From Herbaspirillum sp. WKF16 (GTDB lineage: Bacteria > Pseudomonadota > Gammaproteobacteria > Burkholderiales > Burkholderiaceae_D), in NCBI RefSeq assembly GCF_028993615.1, contig NZ_CP118632.1:62001-126000 (forward strand): a DNA stretch of 64,000 nucleotides, written 5' to 3'. A program made the position numbers and the translations under genes. Below are positions 1-8,177 of the stretch, one piece after another. Every line of letters starts with the position of its first letter. Position 1 is the stretch's first letter. The notes under the pieces were generated by a model that ran no database searches, was not told where the DNA came from, and worked only from the letters and a program-made list of their open reading frames with translations.

Positions 1-99
1 GGGCCCGTCCAGCAGGAACCACACCAGCAAGAGGCGCCAGCGCCCGCCCAGCAGGCGCATGGCTTCTTCCACGGGGCAACCCGACACGTTGTCTTTCAC
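1..99 (-). CDS. HxlR-family transcriptional regulator, N-terminal part
   Basis: Only the first 33 residues are inside the window; the gene runs off the left edge. The reading frame gives CPVEEAMRLLGGRWRLLLV followed by WFLLDGP, which matches the start of HxlR-type winged-helix regulators (a Cys-Pro pair, then a helix with GGRW/GGKW). The GTG start at 99 is chosen because GGAGAG lies six to seven bases upstream. It is divergent from the glutathione transferase gene, and a perfect palindrome lies between them, which suggests it controls itself and that gene. It is too short to say which signal it senses. Confidence 0.72.
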   Translation of the reverse strand, partial: MKDNVSGCPVEEAMRLLGGRWRLLLVWFLLDGP

Positions 100-118
100 T
101 TCGCTCTCCGGTAACAAA

Positions 119-137
119 TTTGTGCCTCGGGCACAAA
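119..137. promoter_or_regulatory. Palindromic operator between HxlR and GST genes
   Basis: TTTGTGCC-TCG-GGCACAAA is a perfect 8-bp inverted repeat with a 3-bp spacer. It lies 19 bp before the HxlR start and about 70 bp before the GST start. A site of this size suits a dimeric winged-helix regulator. That the HxlR protein binds it is inferred from position. Confidence 0.6.
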
Positions 138-206
138 ATTCTGCGTTCTTGCGCGCTTGCCTGGCGGTCGACAGAATACCGGCTTTTCCCCCGACGAGAG
201 CGCCGC

Positions 207-821
207 ATGACTTCTTCCCTCACGCTGTACTACGCCCCGCATACCTGTTCGCTGTCGCCGCACATCGTGCTGCGCGAGCTCGGCCTGCCCTTCACGCTGG
301 TGAAGGTCGACAACAAGAGCAAGCGCACCGAGCACGGCGCGGATTTCCTCGCGATCAATCCCAAGGGCTATGTCGCCGCGCTGCAGCTGGCCGACGGCCG
401 CGTGCTGACCGAGGGGCCGGCGATCCTGCAATGCCTGGCCGATCTGCGGCCCGAAGCAGGGCTGGCGCCACCGGCCGGCAGCTGGGAGCGGCTGCGCCTG
501 CAGGAGATGCTGAGCTTCATCACCAGCGAGCTGCATGGCGGCATCGCCCAGCTGTTCAACGCGGCCTTCGATGAGAGCGTGAAGGCGGTGTTCCGCGAGC
601 GCCTGTTCAAGCGCATCGCCTATGTGGAGCAGGTATTGCAGGCGCAGCCCTGGCTGCTGGGCGAGGCCTTCGGCGTGGCCGATGCCTACCTGTTCACGGT
701 GCTGGGCTGGCTGCGCTTCTTCGATATCGGGCTGCGGCAATGGCCGGCCGTGGCGCGGCATACGGATGCGGTGGCGCAGCGCCCATCGGTACAGGCCGCG
801 CTGGCGGCGGAAGCGCAATAA
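207..821 (+). CDS. Beta-class glutathione S-transferase
   Basis: A 204-residue cytosolic glutathione transferase. The N-terminal thioredoxin fold begins LYYAPHTCSLSPHIVLRE. Cys14 falls where beta-class enzymes carry their glutathione-contacting cysteine, and AINPKGYVAAL followed by LTEGPAILQCLADL supplies the glutathione-binding loop. The all-helical C-terminal domain follows from about residue 90. Length is normal for the class. The ATG at 207 (after GACGAGAG) is preferred over an in-frame ATG at 120, which would run the gene through the operator. It probably conjugates or reduces electrophilic compounds; the substrate cannot be read from sequence. It is divergent from the HxlR gene. Confidence 0.88.
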   Translation: MTSSLTLYYAPHTCSLSPHIVLRELGLPFTLVKVDNKSKRTEHGADFLAINPKGYVAALQLADGRVLTEGPAILQCLADLRPEAGLAPPAGSWERLRLQEMLSFITSELHGGIAQLFNAAFDESVKAVFRERLFKRIAYVEQVLQAQPWLLGEAFGVADAYLFTVLGWLRFFDIGLRQWPAVARHTDAVAQRPSVQAALAAEAQ

Positions 822-1194
822 AAAAATGCCGCCCGGCTGGCGCCGGACGGCATTGAAGCAAACCTCGCTCGTGCGCGGCCAGACCGTGGCCGCCACGCCG
901 GCGCATCCACTGCGTCGGCGCGGAGAAAAAACAGCTTCTCATCTCCTTGACCCCTGAGTGCGTGAAACGGCTCAGTTTGGGTATTTGCAGCAGCCCGCCG
1001 CGCAATAGCGGTGGGAGCCGGGGTGAGCGTGCCGTGATCAGATCCTGCCTTCGCCGAGATAAGCCTTTGGTTCAGGCCGGTCTTGCTGAGCCAAATGAAA
1101 AGTTCTTTTAAAACAGACGTTTAGAGAGGATTTTCATTTTTTTGGGGTGTGGATTTGGCTCGACAATGCGAGATAGGCGCCGTTTTGCGCCAAA
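822..1194. other. Intergenic region after GST
   Basis: About 370 bp between the convergent GST and AlbA_2 genes. Apart from the hairpin at 826-853 I see no credible gene, promoter or repeat. Open frames here are short and lack a ribosome site or recognisable protein. An AT-rich patch at about 1095-1145 lies at the downstream end of the AlbA_2 gene. Confidence 0.4.
826..853. terminator. Hairpin just after the GST gene
   Basis: ATGCCG-CCCGG pairs with CCGG-ACGGCAT (one G-T step) right after the stop codon. The A-run at 820-826 would give a U-tract only for leftward transcripts. It could therefore stop leftward readthrough into GST; as a terminator for GST itself it is weak. Confidence 0.4.
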
Positions 1195-2829
1195 TCAGGT
1201 GACGCGATACCGGGTTCCATTTCGTATGCCTTCTCGCGCCAGGTTGCCGTTTTCGACCAATTGATCCAGCGCTCTGCGCACGCGCGAGCGAGGGATTTCC
1301 GCACCGATTCGTTGGTGAATGTCGCCGATCTTGGTATTTGGATATCGTGCGACATCTTCCACAATCAATGCCAATAGCCTGTGGGGTTCTATGCGTTTGA
1401 GAGTGGTCCCCGACGGGAAGTCCAGATTACGCAATAACTCGGGATCAACGAAGTAGCGTGTGGCTTGCGTCCGTCCGGCGCTGCGGATCAGTTGCCACTC
1501 GAGTGGCCGTTTGATCCAGAGTTGAACCGCGTCGATGGTAGGTAATTCCAGTGCCCGGCACATCTCGCGGCCGCTCAAAGCCTCATGCTGGGCCAGCAGG
1601 CCGAGTACGATCCGCTCACGTTGCGTAAGTTGATAGGCCTGATCGGCTTTGGCGATGAAATCGATGACCTGGGGTTGGATGATTCGCCTACCCACGGCGA
1701 CGCATACGCGTTCGTGCGTCTCCGTCAGATCCGGGACCGGGCGTCCTTGCGACAGCAGGACTTCGTACATCTTGCCGAAGCCGCTGCCCTCTCTTTCCAT
1801 CAATTTAAGATCATGGAAAAGTCGTGCAAGGTGATCGTTGCGCCGTACGGTCATATGCAACACGTTTTGCGGCGTGACGCCTAACGGAAGCGGCCCGGGG
1901 TTGACGACTTCAAGCCTGTCCGGATGCAGGTTCAGAAAGATGTCTCCGCGTTGCGTATAGGGGCGATGCACGAGCGCATTGACCAGAAGTTCGCGTACTA
2001 CCACCTCGTCGAATGCAGGCACGTTCTGGCGATACAGACCATCAGGCAGTTCATAGCTTTCACGGAAGTCGGGCACTTCACGCCAGATTGCCTCGATCAG
2101 TTCCAGCGGACTCAACGCATGATCGTCCCAGACCAGCTTGTTGACCTTGGCATTGTGCTCGTCGAATTTGATGAATTGGATGATGGGCGCAGTGGACAGT
2201 TGCGCGCGGTGTTGCTGTTTGCCGATACACAGGATGCCCAGGTTGGTCAGGAATCCTCCTTGTGCAAGCAGGTAGTGGTCCTGGAGCTCCGCGTCGGCTT
2301 TCTCTTTGACCGAAGCCTTCACCCGGTCCGAGGCACGCAAGCCGTCGGCCAGTCGTCGGAACTTCTCCGCATCAAGCTCCTCGCGAGGTACGTGCAGCGA
2401 GGTTTGGGTTTCCCACGGCAAGGCACTGCGCTCGGTGACCAGGCGCATGACGTCGTCGCCCGTCACGGGCTTGCTCTGATCGCCCACGCGCAGGAAGTAG
2501 CGACCGTCGATCGTCGACGCCACACCGGTGGAACGCGCAATGATCAGATCGAGATATTCGCCGCCGTTGGGCGCGACGATGATGTTGGGCAGTGCGCCCA
2601 CGTTTACCGTGATTTCGGCGAGCCGGCGGCGAACCCTGTCCGGTAGATCGGCGGGTATGCACTGGTCGGCCGGTGGGAGTTCCTGGTCGTCTTCCACGCC
2701 GATAAAAAGGTGGCCGCCGGAAGCATTGGAAAACGCCACGCAATCCTTTGCCAATTCTTCCCAGTTCGCACTCTTTCCTGAAACGGCGCGCAGGGACTTC
2801 TTGTCGAGCAGTTGCCCCTCCAGGCTCAT
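1195..2829 (-). CDS. AlbA_2 (Schlafen-type) ATP-binding protein
   Basis: A 544-residue protein. It starts with an AlbA_2/Schlafen-AAA_4-like domain (roughly 15-140; NASGGHLFIGVEDD at 35-48) and continues with a GHKL-like C-terminal ATPase module (RELLVNALVHR at 279-289, EREGSGFGKM at 345-354). About 150 residues of winged-helix-like sequence end it. Proteins of this build are usually annotated as putative DNA-binding/ATP-binding or transcriptional regulators. Some occur in defence islands, but no partner defence gene is present here. The start is supported by AGGAG nine bases upstream. The gene stands alone and looks less GC-rich than its neighbours, which hints at acquisition. The exact role is unknown. 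Confidence 0.75.
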   Translation of the reverse strand: MSLEGQLLDKKSLRAVSGKSANWEELAKDCVAFSNASGGHLFIGVEDDQELPPADQCIPADLPDRVRRRLAEITVNVGALPNIIVAPNGGEYLDLIIARSTGVASTIDGRYFLRVGDQSKPVTGDDVMRLVTERSALPWETQTSLHVPREELDAEKFRRLADGLRASDRVKASVKEKADAELQDHYLLAQGGFLTNLGILCIGKQQHRAQLSTAPIIQFIKFDEHNAKVNKLVWDDHALSPLELIEAIWREVPDFRESYELPDGLYRQNVPAFDEVVVRELLVNALVHRPYTQRGDIFLNLHPDRLEVVNPGPLPLGVTPQNVLHMTVRRNDHLARLFHDLKLMEREGSGFGKMYEVLLSQGRPVPDLTETHERVCVAVGRRIIQPQVIDFIAKADQAYQLTQRERIVLGLLAQHEALSGREMCRALELPTIDAVQLWIKRPLEWQLIRSAGRTQATRYFVDPELLRNLDFPSGTTLKRIEPHRLLALIVEDVARYPNTKIGDIHQRIGAEIPRSRVRRALDQLVENGNLAREGIRNGTRYRVT

Positions 2830-2945
2830 TGGCGGATTCTCCTGTTTGATGATCCTTGTTCGGGCGATCCTGCTCGTCGGAACGGGACGCCATCACGGCG
2901 ATGGCCATGCAAGGAAATTCGATTGTAGCAGCGCCGCAGCGATGC

Positions 2946-5381
2946 TCAGAAATCCACCTGCGCCGACAGCAGCACGGTGCGCGGCGCCGCTACGGTGGCG
3001 TAGGGATTGTCCAGCAGCCAGTAGTTGCGGTTGAAGAGGTTCTCGACGTTCAGGCGCAGCACCGTGGCGCGGCCGGCTAGCCTGGCCTGGTAGCGCGCGC
3101 CGATGTCCCAGCGCGTCCAGGCCGGCAGGCTCAGGGTGTTGGCGGCGTTGAACCAGACCGGCGAGGTGTACACCATGCGCGCGTTGAAGGCCAGGCCGCG
3201 CAGCCAGGGCGCGTCCCAGTCGGCGGCCAGGTTGAAGGTGCGCTTGGGGATGCCGGGCGCGTTGCGGCCGTCGTTGGCGCCGTCGGCGGTGCGCTTGAGG
3301 CGGGCGTCGTAGAAGGTGCCGCTGGCCAGCAGGCGCAGGCCCGGCAGGGCTTCGCCGTAGGCCGACAATTCCAGGCCGCGGTTGCGCTGGTCGCCGTCGT
3401 AGCTGAACAGGCTGGTGGTCGGCGTGGTGGGCAGGTTGGTGATCACCTCGCTGGGATTGGCGATCTCGAACACCGAGACGTTGGTGGCGAGCCTTCCCCA
3501 GTCGACTTTCACGCCTGCCTCGATCTGGCGCGAGCGGTAAGGCGGCAGGATCTGGCCGACGTTGATCATGCCGGTCGGCACCACGGTGCCGCGCGTGAGG
3601 CCGGCGGTGTAGTTGGCGTACAGGGAGAGCCGTTCGTCCGGCTTGACCACCACGCCCCACAGCGGCGAGACCGCGGCCGCGTTATAGGCCGAGAGCAGGC
3701 CGCCGGCGATGGTGTCGTAGCTGTCGTAGCGCACCGCTTGCCGGCGCGCGCCGGCGAACAGGCGCAGGCGGCCTTCCAGCAGCGACATGGAATCGGTCAG
3801 CGTGAGGCTGTCGAGGATCATGTCGTAGGACTTCCTGGGCGCGGTGCGTTCGGCGGTGATCGGCGTCAGCGGGCTTTGCGCATAGATGCTGTAGGCATTG
3901 GTGGCCGGCGCCTCGATGTAGGCGTTGCCGGCCTCCTGCTGCAGCCGCGTCAGGCCCAGCGCGATGGTGTGCTGCACGCCGCCGGCGTCGAGTTGCATGC
4001 GCAGGCCGGCGTCGGCGGTGACGGTCTTGCTGTAGGTGTCGTAGTAGCCGTTCAGGGCGGTGCCCGCGCCGTTGCTGTCGACCGAGCCGGTGGGCAGGTT
4101 CTGCCAGGTGGCGCCGTGGCGGTAGCCGAGCGCGGCGTATGCCGAGAGCGTGTCGGAGATGTCGTAGTCGAGGCGCGTGAGGACGGCGTCGTCGTTGAGG
4201 CGCAGGCGATTGTCGGGGAAGAAGTTGACGTCGGCTGCCGGCGCCTGCGGGATTGACGCCACGTCCGTCAGGAAGCCGACCTGGGGCCGGAAGTTGCGGC
4301 TGTTCTCGCGTTGCGTGTAGGCGTCCAGCGACCAGCGCAGGCGCGCGGCGCGGTAGTCCAGCGCCAGCGTGCCCGCGCCCACGTCCTGGTGGCCGCCCTT
4401 GATGCTGCCCTCGCCGTCGCGGTAGGCGGCGTTGATCCGCACGCCCCAGGCATTGTCCGGGCCGAAGCGGCGGCCGATGTCGGCCTGCATGCCGGGCTGG
4501 TTGCCGCTCTGCCAGGTGGTGGACAGGCGCGTCAGCGGCTCGTCGCCGGCGCGCTTGGTGACGATGTTGATGCTGCCGCCGATGCTGCCGCCGGGGCTGA
4601 TGCCGTTCATCAGCGTGCCCGGTCCCTTGAGCACTTCCACCCGCTCGGCGATCATGGCCGGCATGCGGCTGCCGGATGCCAGGCCGAACAGGCCGTTGAC
4701 GCCGACGTCGCCGCTGCTGAGGTTGTAGCCGCGGATCTGGTAGGTCTCGCCGAAGCCGCCGGTGGAGGTCAGCATGCGCACCGAGGCTTCATTCATGACG
4801 ACGTCGGCCAGCGTGCGCGCCTGCTGGTCGGCCAGCAACCGGGCGGTGTAGTTCATGGTGGAGAAGGGCACGTCCATCACGCTGTCGGTGCCCAGCACGC
4901 CGAGCGTGCCGCCGCGGGCCACCTGGCCGCCGGCGTAGGGAGCGCTGTCCTGCTCGGCGCGCGAGACCACGGTGACCGGCGGCAGCGGCGCGGCGGGATG
5001 GGCCGCTGCCGTTGCCGTGCGCATCAGCATGTAGCTGCCGTTGGCCTGGCGCGCGGCCAGGATGCCGGCGCCGGCCAGCAGCGCGGCCAGGCCGTCGTCC
5101 ACGTCGTACTGGCCGTGCAGCCCTTCGCTGCGCAGGCCGGCGGTGAGCTCGGGACGGAAGGACAGCAGGATGCCCGCCTCATGGCCGAAACGGGCCAGCA
5201 CATCTTCCAGCGATCCGGCCGGGATCTCGTAGGCGCGCACGGCCGGCTGGCTGTCGGCGACGGCTGCGACCGGGAGCGCCGCCAGCGCGCCGGCGCTCAG
5301 CGCCATGCGCGCCGCACAGGCGAACGCAAGCAGCGCCGAACCGGCGCGCCTGCGGCGCCTGGAAGCCCTGGCCTGCCCCAT
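2946..5381 (-). CDS. TonB-dependent siderophore receptor with STN domain
   Basis: An 811-residue outer-membrane receptor. It has a basic N-terminus and signal peptide, then an STN (secretin/TonB short N-terminal) domain starting YEIPAGSLEDVLARFG at about 50. A plug domain follows (about 130-280; IRGYNL, ERVEVLKGPGTLMNG, GGSINIVTKR), then a 22-strand-type barrel ending in QVDF with C-terminal Phe. The STN domain marks it as a signalling receptor that talks to a FecR protein when loaded. The FecR and sigma genes lie directly upstream on the same strand. It belongs to the siderophore (FpvA/FoxA-like) branch; the ligand is not predictable. No Fur box lies immediately upstream, but a block shared with the second receptor gene does (5435-5460). 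Confidence 0.92.
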   Translation of the reverse strand: MGQARASRRRRRAGSALLAFACAARMALSAGALAALPVAAVADSQPAVRAYEIPAGSLEDVLARFGHEAGILLSFRPELTAGLRSEGLHGQYDVDDGLAALLAGAGILAARQANGSYMLMRTATAAAHPAAPLPPVTVVSRAEQDSAPYAGGQVARGGTLGVLGTDSVMDVPFSTMNYTARLLADQQARTLADVVMNEASVRMLTSTGGFGETYQIRGYNLSSGDVGVNGLFGLASGSRMPAMIAERVEVLKGPGTLMNGISPGGSIGGSINIVTKRAGDEPLTRLSTTWQSGNQPGMQADIGRRFGPDNAWGVRINAAYRDGEGSIKGGHQDVGAGTLALDYRAARLRWSLDAYTQRENSRNFRPQVGFLTDVASIPQAPAADVNFFPDNRLRLNDDAVLTRLDYDISDTLSAYAALGYRHGATWQNLPTGSVDSNGAGTALNGYYDTYSKTVTADAGLRMQLDAGGVQHTIALGLTRLQQEAGNAYIEAPATNAYSIYAQSPLTPITAERTAPRKSYDMILDSLTLTDSMSLLEGRLRLFAGARRQAVRYDSYDTIAGGLLSAYNAAAVSPLWGVVVKPDERLSLYANYTAGLTRGTVVPTGMINVGQILPPYRSRQIEAGVKVDWGRLATNVSVFEIANPSEVITNLPTTPTTSLFSYDGDQRNRGLELSAYGEALPGLRLLASGTFYDARLKRTADGANDGRNAPGIPKRTFNLAADWDAPWLRGLAFNARMVYTSPVWFNAANTLSLPAWTRWDIGARYQARLAGRATVLRLNVENLFNRNYWLLDNPYATVAAPRTVLLSAQVDF

Positions 5382-5434
5382 GTCGATGCGACTCTCCTTG
5401 CAAGATAAGCAATGTGAAACGTAGTCCCCATCTG

Positions 5435-5460
5435 CATGACCCGCGAGAATTCAAAACGGA
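5435..5460 (-). promoter_or_regulatory. Candidate FecI-type promoter of receptor 1
   Basis: Read on the minus strand this 26-bp block has TCC-n-TTT-n-GA-n-TTCT, a variable gap, then GTCATG. It is 53 bp before the receptor ATG. The same blocks with identical spacing precede the second receptor (10784-10809), with 18 of 26 positions the same. GTC in the distal box resembles the CGT(C) minus-10 of iron-starvation sigma factors. This is inferred from two sites only. Confidence 0.45.
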
Positions 5461-5543
5461 TCAGCTTGGGAGAAGATTTTTTTATTGTTCCGGCGCGGGA
5501 AATGGATTCGCCGCAGTGCGGCGGCCAAGCGGCGCCGGATCGC

Positions 5544-6572
5544 TTAGCCGCGCGGCGCCAGGCGCACGTGGCGGGCGCCCCAGAAACGTTCGCGGACCTC
5601 GGCCTGCAGCGACAGCGTGCCGGCCACGGTTTCCATCACCCGGCCGGTGTCGGCCACCGGGAACGAGCCCGACACCCGCAGCCCGGCCACGGCCGGATCG
5701 CAGGACAGGGCGTCGCGGCTGTAGCGGCCCAGCTCGGCCAGGAAGTCGTCCAGGCGCATGCCGCGCGCGATGATGAAGCCGTCGGTCCAGCCGATGGCGG
5801 CGGCATCGGCCGGGCTGGCCGCGTCGGCGCCGGTGGCGGAGAAGCTGCCGCGTTCGCCGGCCTGCAGCACCCGGGCGGGGCCTTGGCGCGGCGCCAGGCG
5901 CACCGCGCCCTGGTACACGCTGACCTCGGTGCGCTCGCCCAGCAGCCGCACCGTGTAGCGGGTGCCCAGCGCATGCGCGGCGCCGTGCGCGGTCTCGACC
6001 AGGAAAGGACGGGCCGCGCCGTCCTTGGCGGTGGTGGCGAGGATCTCGCCGGCCAGGAGGCGGATGCGGCGCTCGCCGGCGCCGTAGGCCACGTCGGCGG
6101 CGCTGGCGGTGTTCATCATCAACTGGGTGCCGTCGGCCAGCGTCAGCGTGCGGCGCTCGCCGATGGCGGTGCGGTAGTCGGCGTTCCATTCGCGCCAGGG
6201 CGCGAGTTCGGCGGCGCCCCACGCGGCGCCGCCGGCGAACAGGGTCACGGCCAGCGTCTTGACGATCTGGCGGCGGCGCGCCGAGCCGCGCGGCGCCAGC
6301 GCGGCCTGGGCGATGGCGGCGCTGACCGGCGAGGCCAGCGGCTGCAGCCGCCCGCGCACGGACTCGATGCGCTGCCAGGCGCGTTCATGGTCGGCATGCG
6401 CGGCGCGCCAGCATTGCCAGGCGGCCACGGTTGCCGCCGGCACCGGCTGCGCCTGCAGTTCGACCAGCCATTCGAGAGCGCGCTCGGCCACCTGCGGCGG
6501 TACGCTGGAGGCTTCCGCAGTGTGCTGGTACCAGGACGAGGCGGCGGATGCGGCGGATGGCGGCTGGCTCAT
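5544..6572 (-). CDS. FecR-family anti-sigma factor (first system)
   Basis: A 342-residue inner-membrane regulator. The cytosolic N-terminal part (DUF4880-like, ALEWLVELQA, AWQCWRAAHADHERAW at about 30-65) binds the sigma factor. One membrane segment (about 103-122; TLAVTLFAGGAAWGAAELA) leads into a periplasmic FecR domain (about 130-235; GERRTLTLADGTQLMMNT, GTRYTVRL) and a C-terminal region that contacts the receptor STN domain. The ATG at 6572 is chosen because it follows the sigma gene stop by four bases; an upstream in-frame ATG would lie inside the sigma gene. It would relay receptor occupancy to the sigma factor at 6577-7071. Confidence 0.9.
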   Translation of the reverse strand: MSQPPSAASAASSWYQHTAEASSVPPQVAERALEWLVELQAQPVPAATVAAWQCWRAAHADHERAWQRIESVRGRLQPLASPVSAAIAQAALAPRGSARRRQIVKTLAVTLFAGGAAWGAAELAPWREWNADYRTAIGERRTLTLADGTQLMMNTASAADVAYGAGERRIRLLAGEILATTAKDGAARPFLVETAHGAAHALGTRYTVRLLGERTEVSVYQGAVRLAPRQGPARVLQAGERGSFSATGADAASPADAAAIGWTDGFIIARGMRLDDFLAELGRYSRDALSCDPAVAGLRVSGSFPVADTGRVMETVAGTLSLQAEVRERFWGARHVRLAPRG

Positions 6573-6576
6573 GCGC

Positions 6577-7071
6577 TCAGCCGAGGAAAGAGATGTCGGC
6601 GAAGTAGCAGCGCTGCAGCGCCTTCGCCAGATAGCGTTTGACGGTGGGGATCGAGATGCCCAGCTCCGCCGCCACCTGGGCGTGGGTCTGGCCATCCAGC
6701 TGCGAGAGCAGGAAGGCGCGGCGCACCGCGGCGGGCAGGCCGTCCAGCAGGTTGTCGAGCTCGAGCAGGGTTTCCAGCAGGATGGCCTGTTCTTCCGGCG
6801 AGGGCGCCAGGTCCTCCGGCGCCATGGCCAGCGCTTCCAGGTAGGCCTTCTCCAGCTTCTCGCGGCGCCACAGGTTGGACATCAGGTTTTGCGCCACCGT
6901 GGTCAGGTAGGCGCGCGGCTCGTTGAGCAGCGAGGGCACGCGCTCGCTGCCGAGCAGCCGCAGGAAGGTGTCGTGCGCCAGGTCCGCCGCCTGCTCGCTG
7001 TTGCCGAGACGGCGCGCGAGCCAGCCCTTGAGCCAGGAATGATGGTCGCAATAGAGAGCTTCGATGGACAT
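6577..7071 (-). CDS. FecI-type ECF sigma factor (first system)
   Basis: A 164-residue iron-starvation ECF sigma factor. Region 2 covers about 5-75 (HHSWLKGWLARRL, AADLAHDTFLRLL, PRAYLTTVAQNLM). Region 4 covers about 100-155 (LDGLPAAVRRAFLLSQLDG, THAQVAAELGISIPTVKRYL). The start MSIEALY at 7071 fits the family length; a longer upstream frame belongs to another gene's antisense. A Fur-like site lies 98 bp upstream, so it should be made when iron is low. The predicted targets are the receptor genes of this region. It is coupled to fecR by a four-base gap. Confidence 0.92.
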   Translation of the reverse strand: MSIEALYCDHHSWLKGWLARRLGNSEQAADLAHDTFLRLLGSERVPSLLNEPRAYLTTVAQNLMSNLWRREKLEKAYLEALAMAPEDLAPSPEEQAILLETLLELDNLLDGLPAAVRRAFLLSQLDGQTHAQVAAELGISIPTVKRYLAKALQRCYFADISFLG

Positions 7072-7169
7072 GGGAAAAACGCATCCCTGCAAAGGTGGAA
7101 CCGGGCCCGCGCGGCCGGTGCAAAAACGCTTGCTGCGGGGCAAGGGCGCGGGCGGAACAAGGGCCAAGT

Positions 7170-7188
7170 ATAAATGATAGTCATTACT
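7170..7188. promoter_or_regulatory. Fur box upstream of first ECF sigma gene
   Basis: ATAAATGATAGTCATTACT shares 13 of 19 positions with the classic Fur consensus and contains the core ATGATA-n-TCATTA. It lies in an AT-rich patch within otherwise GC-rich DNA, 98 bp before the sigma ATG. Confidence 0.75.
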
Positions 7189-7281
7189 ATTGACAGTTGG
7201 CCGCCGCCCGCTGCGCCGCTTCCGTTGTTTTTCGCCCTTCCCCGTATGCGCTGATTGCCGCGCCATTGCTGGCGCGCGGGC

Positions 7282-7308
7282 AAAAAAATGCCGGCGCAAG
7301 GCCGGCAT
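7282..7308 (-). terminator. Rho-independent terminator of the DUF2325 gene
   Basis: ATGCCGGC-GCAAG-GCCGGCAT is a perfect 8-bp stem followed on the minus strand by seven T. It lies 35 bp after the DUF2325 stop and separates that gene from the sigma/FecR genes. Confidence 0.8.
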
Positions 7309-7343
7309 GTAAAGAACGCAAAGGACGTCAGGAAAACGGATGT

Positions 7344-7979
7344 TCAACCGGCGGTCTCGGGGGCATCGACCTCGACCCGGGCGTCGACGCCCAGGCGGGC
7401 GCGCGCGTCGCGGTGGATGCGCATGACGCGGAAGCTGGCCGGCTGGGCGACCAGCACGCAGGTCTTGCCGGTGCGCTTGCAGTGGTCCTGCACGCGCCAG
7501 TAGTCGCCGTGGGACAGGCAGCCGGTCTGGCAGATGACCAGATCGGCCCCGGCCACGCTGGCTTCCAGCGCGGACAGCGCAGGCGCATCGGCAGCGGGGC
7601 CGCGTTGCGGCGCATGCGAAGCGCGCGCCGGCGCGCCTACGGGCGGGCGCAAGGTGTCGCGCATCAGGTCCTGCAGCTTGCCGCTGAGTTCCCTGACCTT
7701 GCGCGCCAGCGTGGCGCGCGGGGCCAGGTCGGGCTGCGCCGCTTCCAGCGCCGCCCGATCCTCGATGGCCCAGGCCAGGGCGCTGTCGCGCGCGATGATG
7801 GCCGCGCGCATCCGCATCGCTTGCGCGCGCAGCATGGCGATCTCTTCGGCCTGGCGCGCGATGGTGTCGCTGCAGCGGCGCTGGGCGGCGGCCAGGTGGC
7901 GCACCAGCGCGGCCTGCTCGGCGCCGGCCGGGGCACACGGCCATGGCGCGGAGGGCGCGGAAAACATGGTCTCGGTCAT
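7344..7979 (-). CDS. DUF2325 domain protein, Fur-regulated
   Basis: A 211-residue soluble protein. The first two thirds are helical and Arg/Ala-rich (about 20-110), likely coiled coil. The C-terminal DUF2325 domain (about 140-205) includes ADLVICQTGCLSHGDYWRV and HCKRTGKTC, with conserved Cys and His residues. The family function is unsettled; the Cys/His pattern would allow metal or redox chemistry. The ATG at 7979 is chosen over 8069 because GGAG lies about seven bases upstream and the longer start would include the Fur box. It has its own Fur-like site (8055-8073) and terminator, so it is a separate iron-controlled unit between the two receptor systems. Confidence 0.8.
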   Translation of the reverse strand: MTETMFSAPSAPWPCAPAGAEQAALVRHLAAAQRRCSDTIARQAEEIAMLRAQAMRMRAAIIARDSALAWAIEDRAALEAAQPDLAPRATLARKVRELSGKLQDLMRDTLRPPVGAPARASHAPQRGPAADAPALSALEASVAGADLVICQTGCLSHGDYWRVQDHCKRTGKTCVLVAQPASFRVMRIHRDARARLGVDARVEVDAPETAG

Positions 7980-8054
7980 AGGAATCTCCCAGGGCGTCCC
8001 GGACGGATATCGCCGAGAAGACAGTAGCGCGATCCGGCGGGAAGGGGCTCGATT

Positions 8055-8073
8055 ATAGATGAGAATCATTGTT
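8055..8073. promoter_or_regulatory. Fur box upstream of DUF2325 gene
   Basis: ATAGATGAGAATCATTGTT within the AT-rich stretch 8051-8078 shares the GAGAATCATT core typical of Fur sites, 12 of 19 consensus positions. It lies 75 bp before the DUF2325 ATG. Confidence 0.65.
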
Positions 8074-8129
8074 ATTTGACGCGATTGCCAGCAGGGTTAT
8101 TTCCACCGCGGCAATCGGCGCGCGCCATG

Positions 8130-8158
8130 AAAAAAAAGGCCGTCCATGCGGACGGCCT
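8130..8158 (-). terminator. Terminator of receptor 2 gene
   Basis: AGGCCGTCC-ATGC-GGACGGCCT, a perfect 9-bp stem, followed on the minus strand by eight T. It lies 20 bp after the receptor stop codon. Confidence 0.85.
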
Positions 8159-8177
8159 CGCGCTGGGCACGGGATGC

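Noticed and set aside
826..853. Strong terminator for GST
   Set aside because: The A-run is on the wrong side for rightward transcription, so it is listed only as a weak hairpin.
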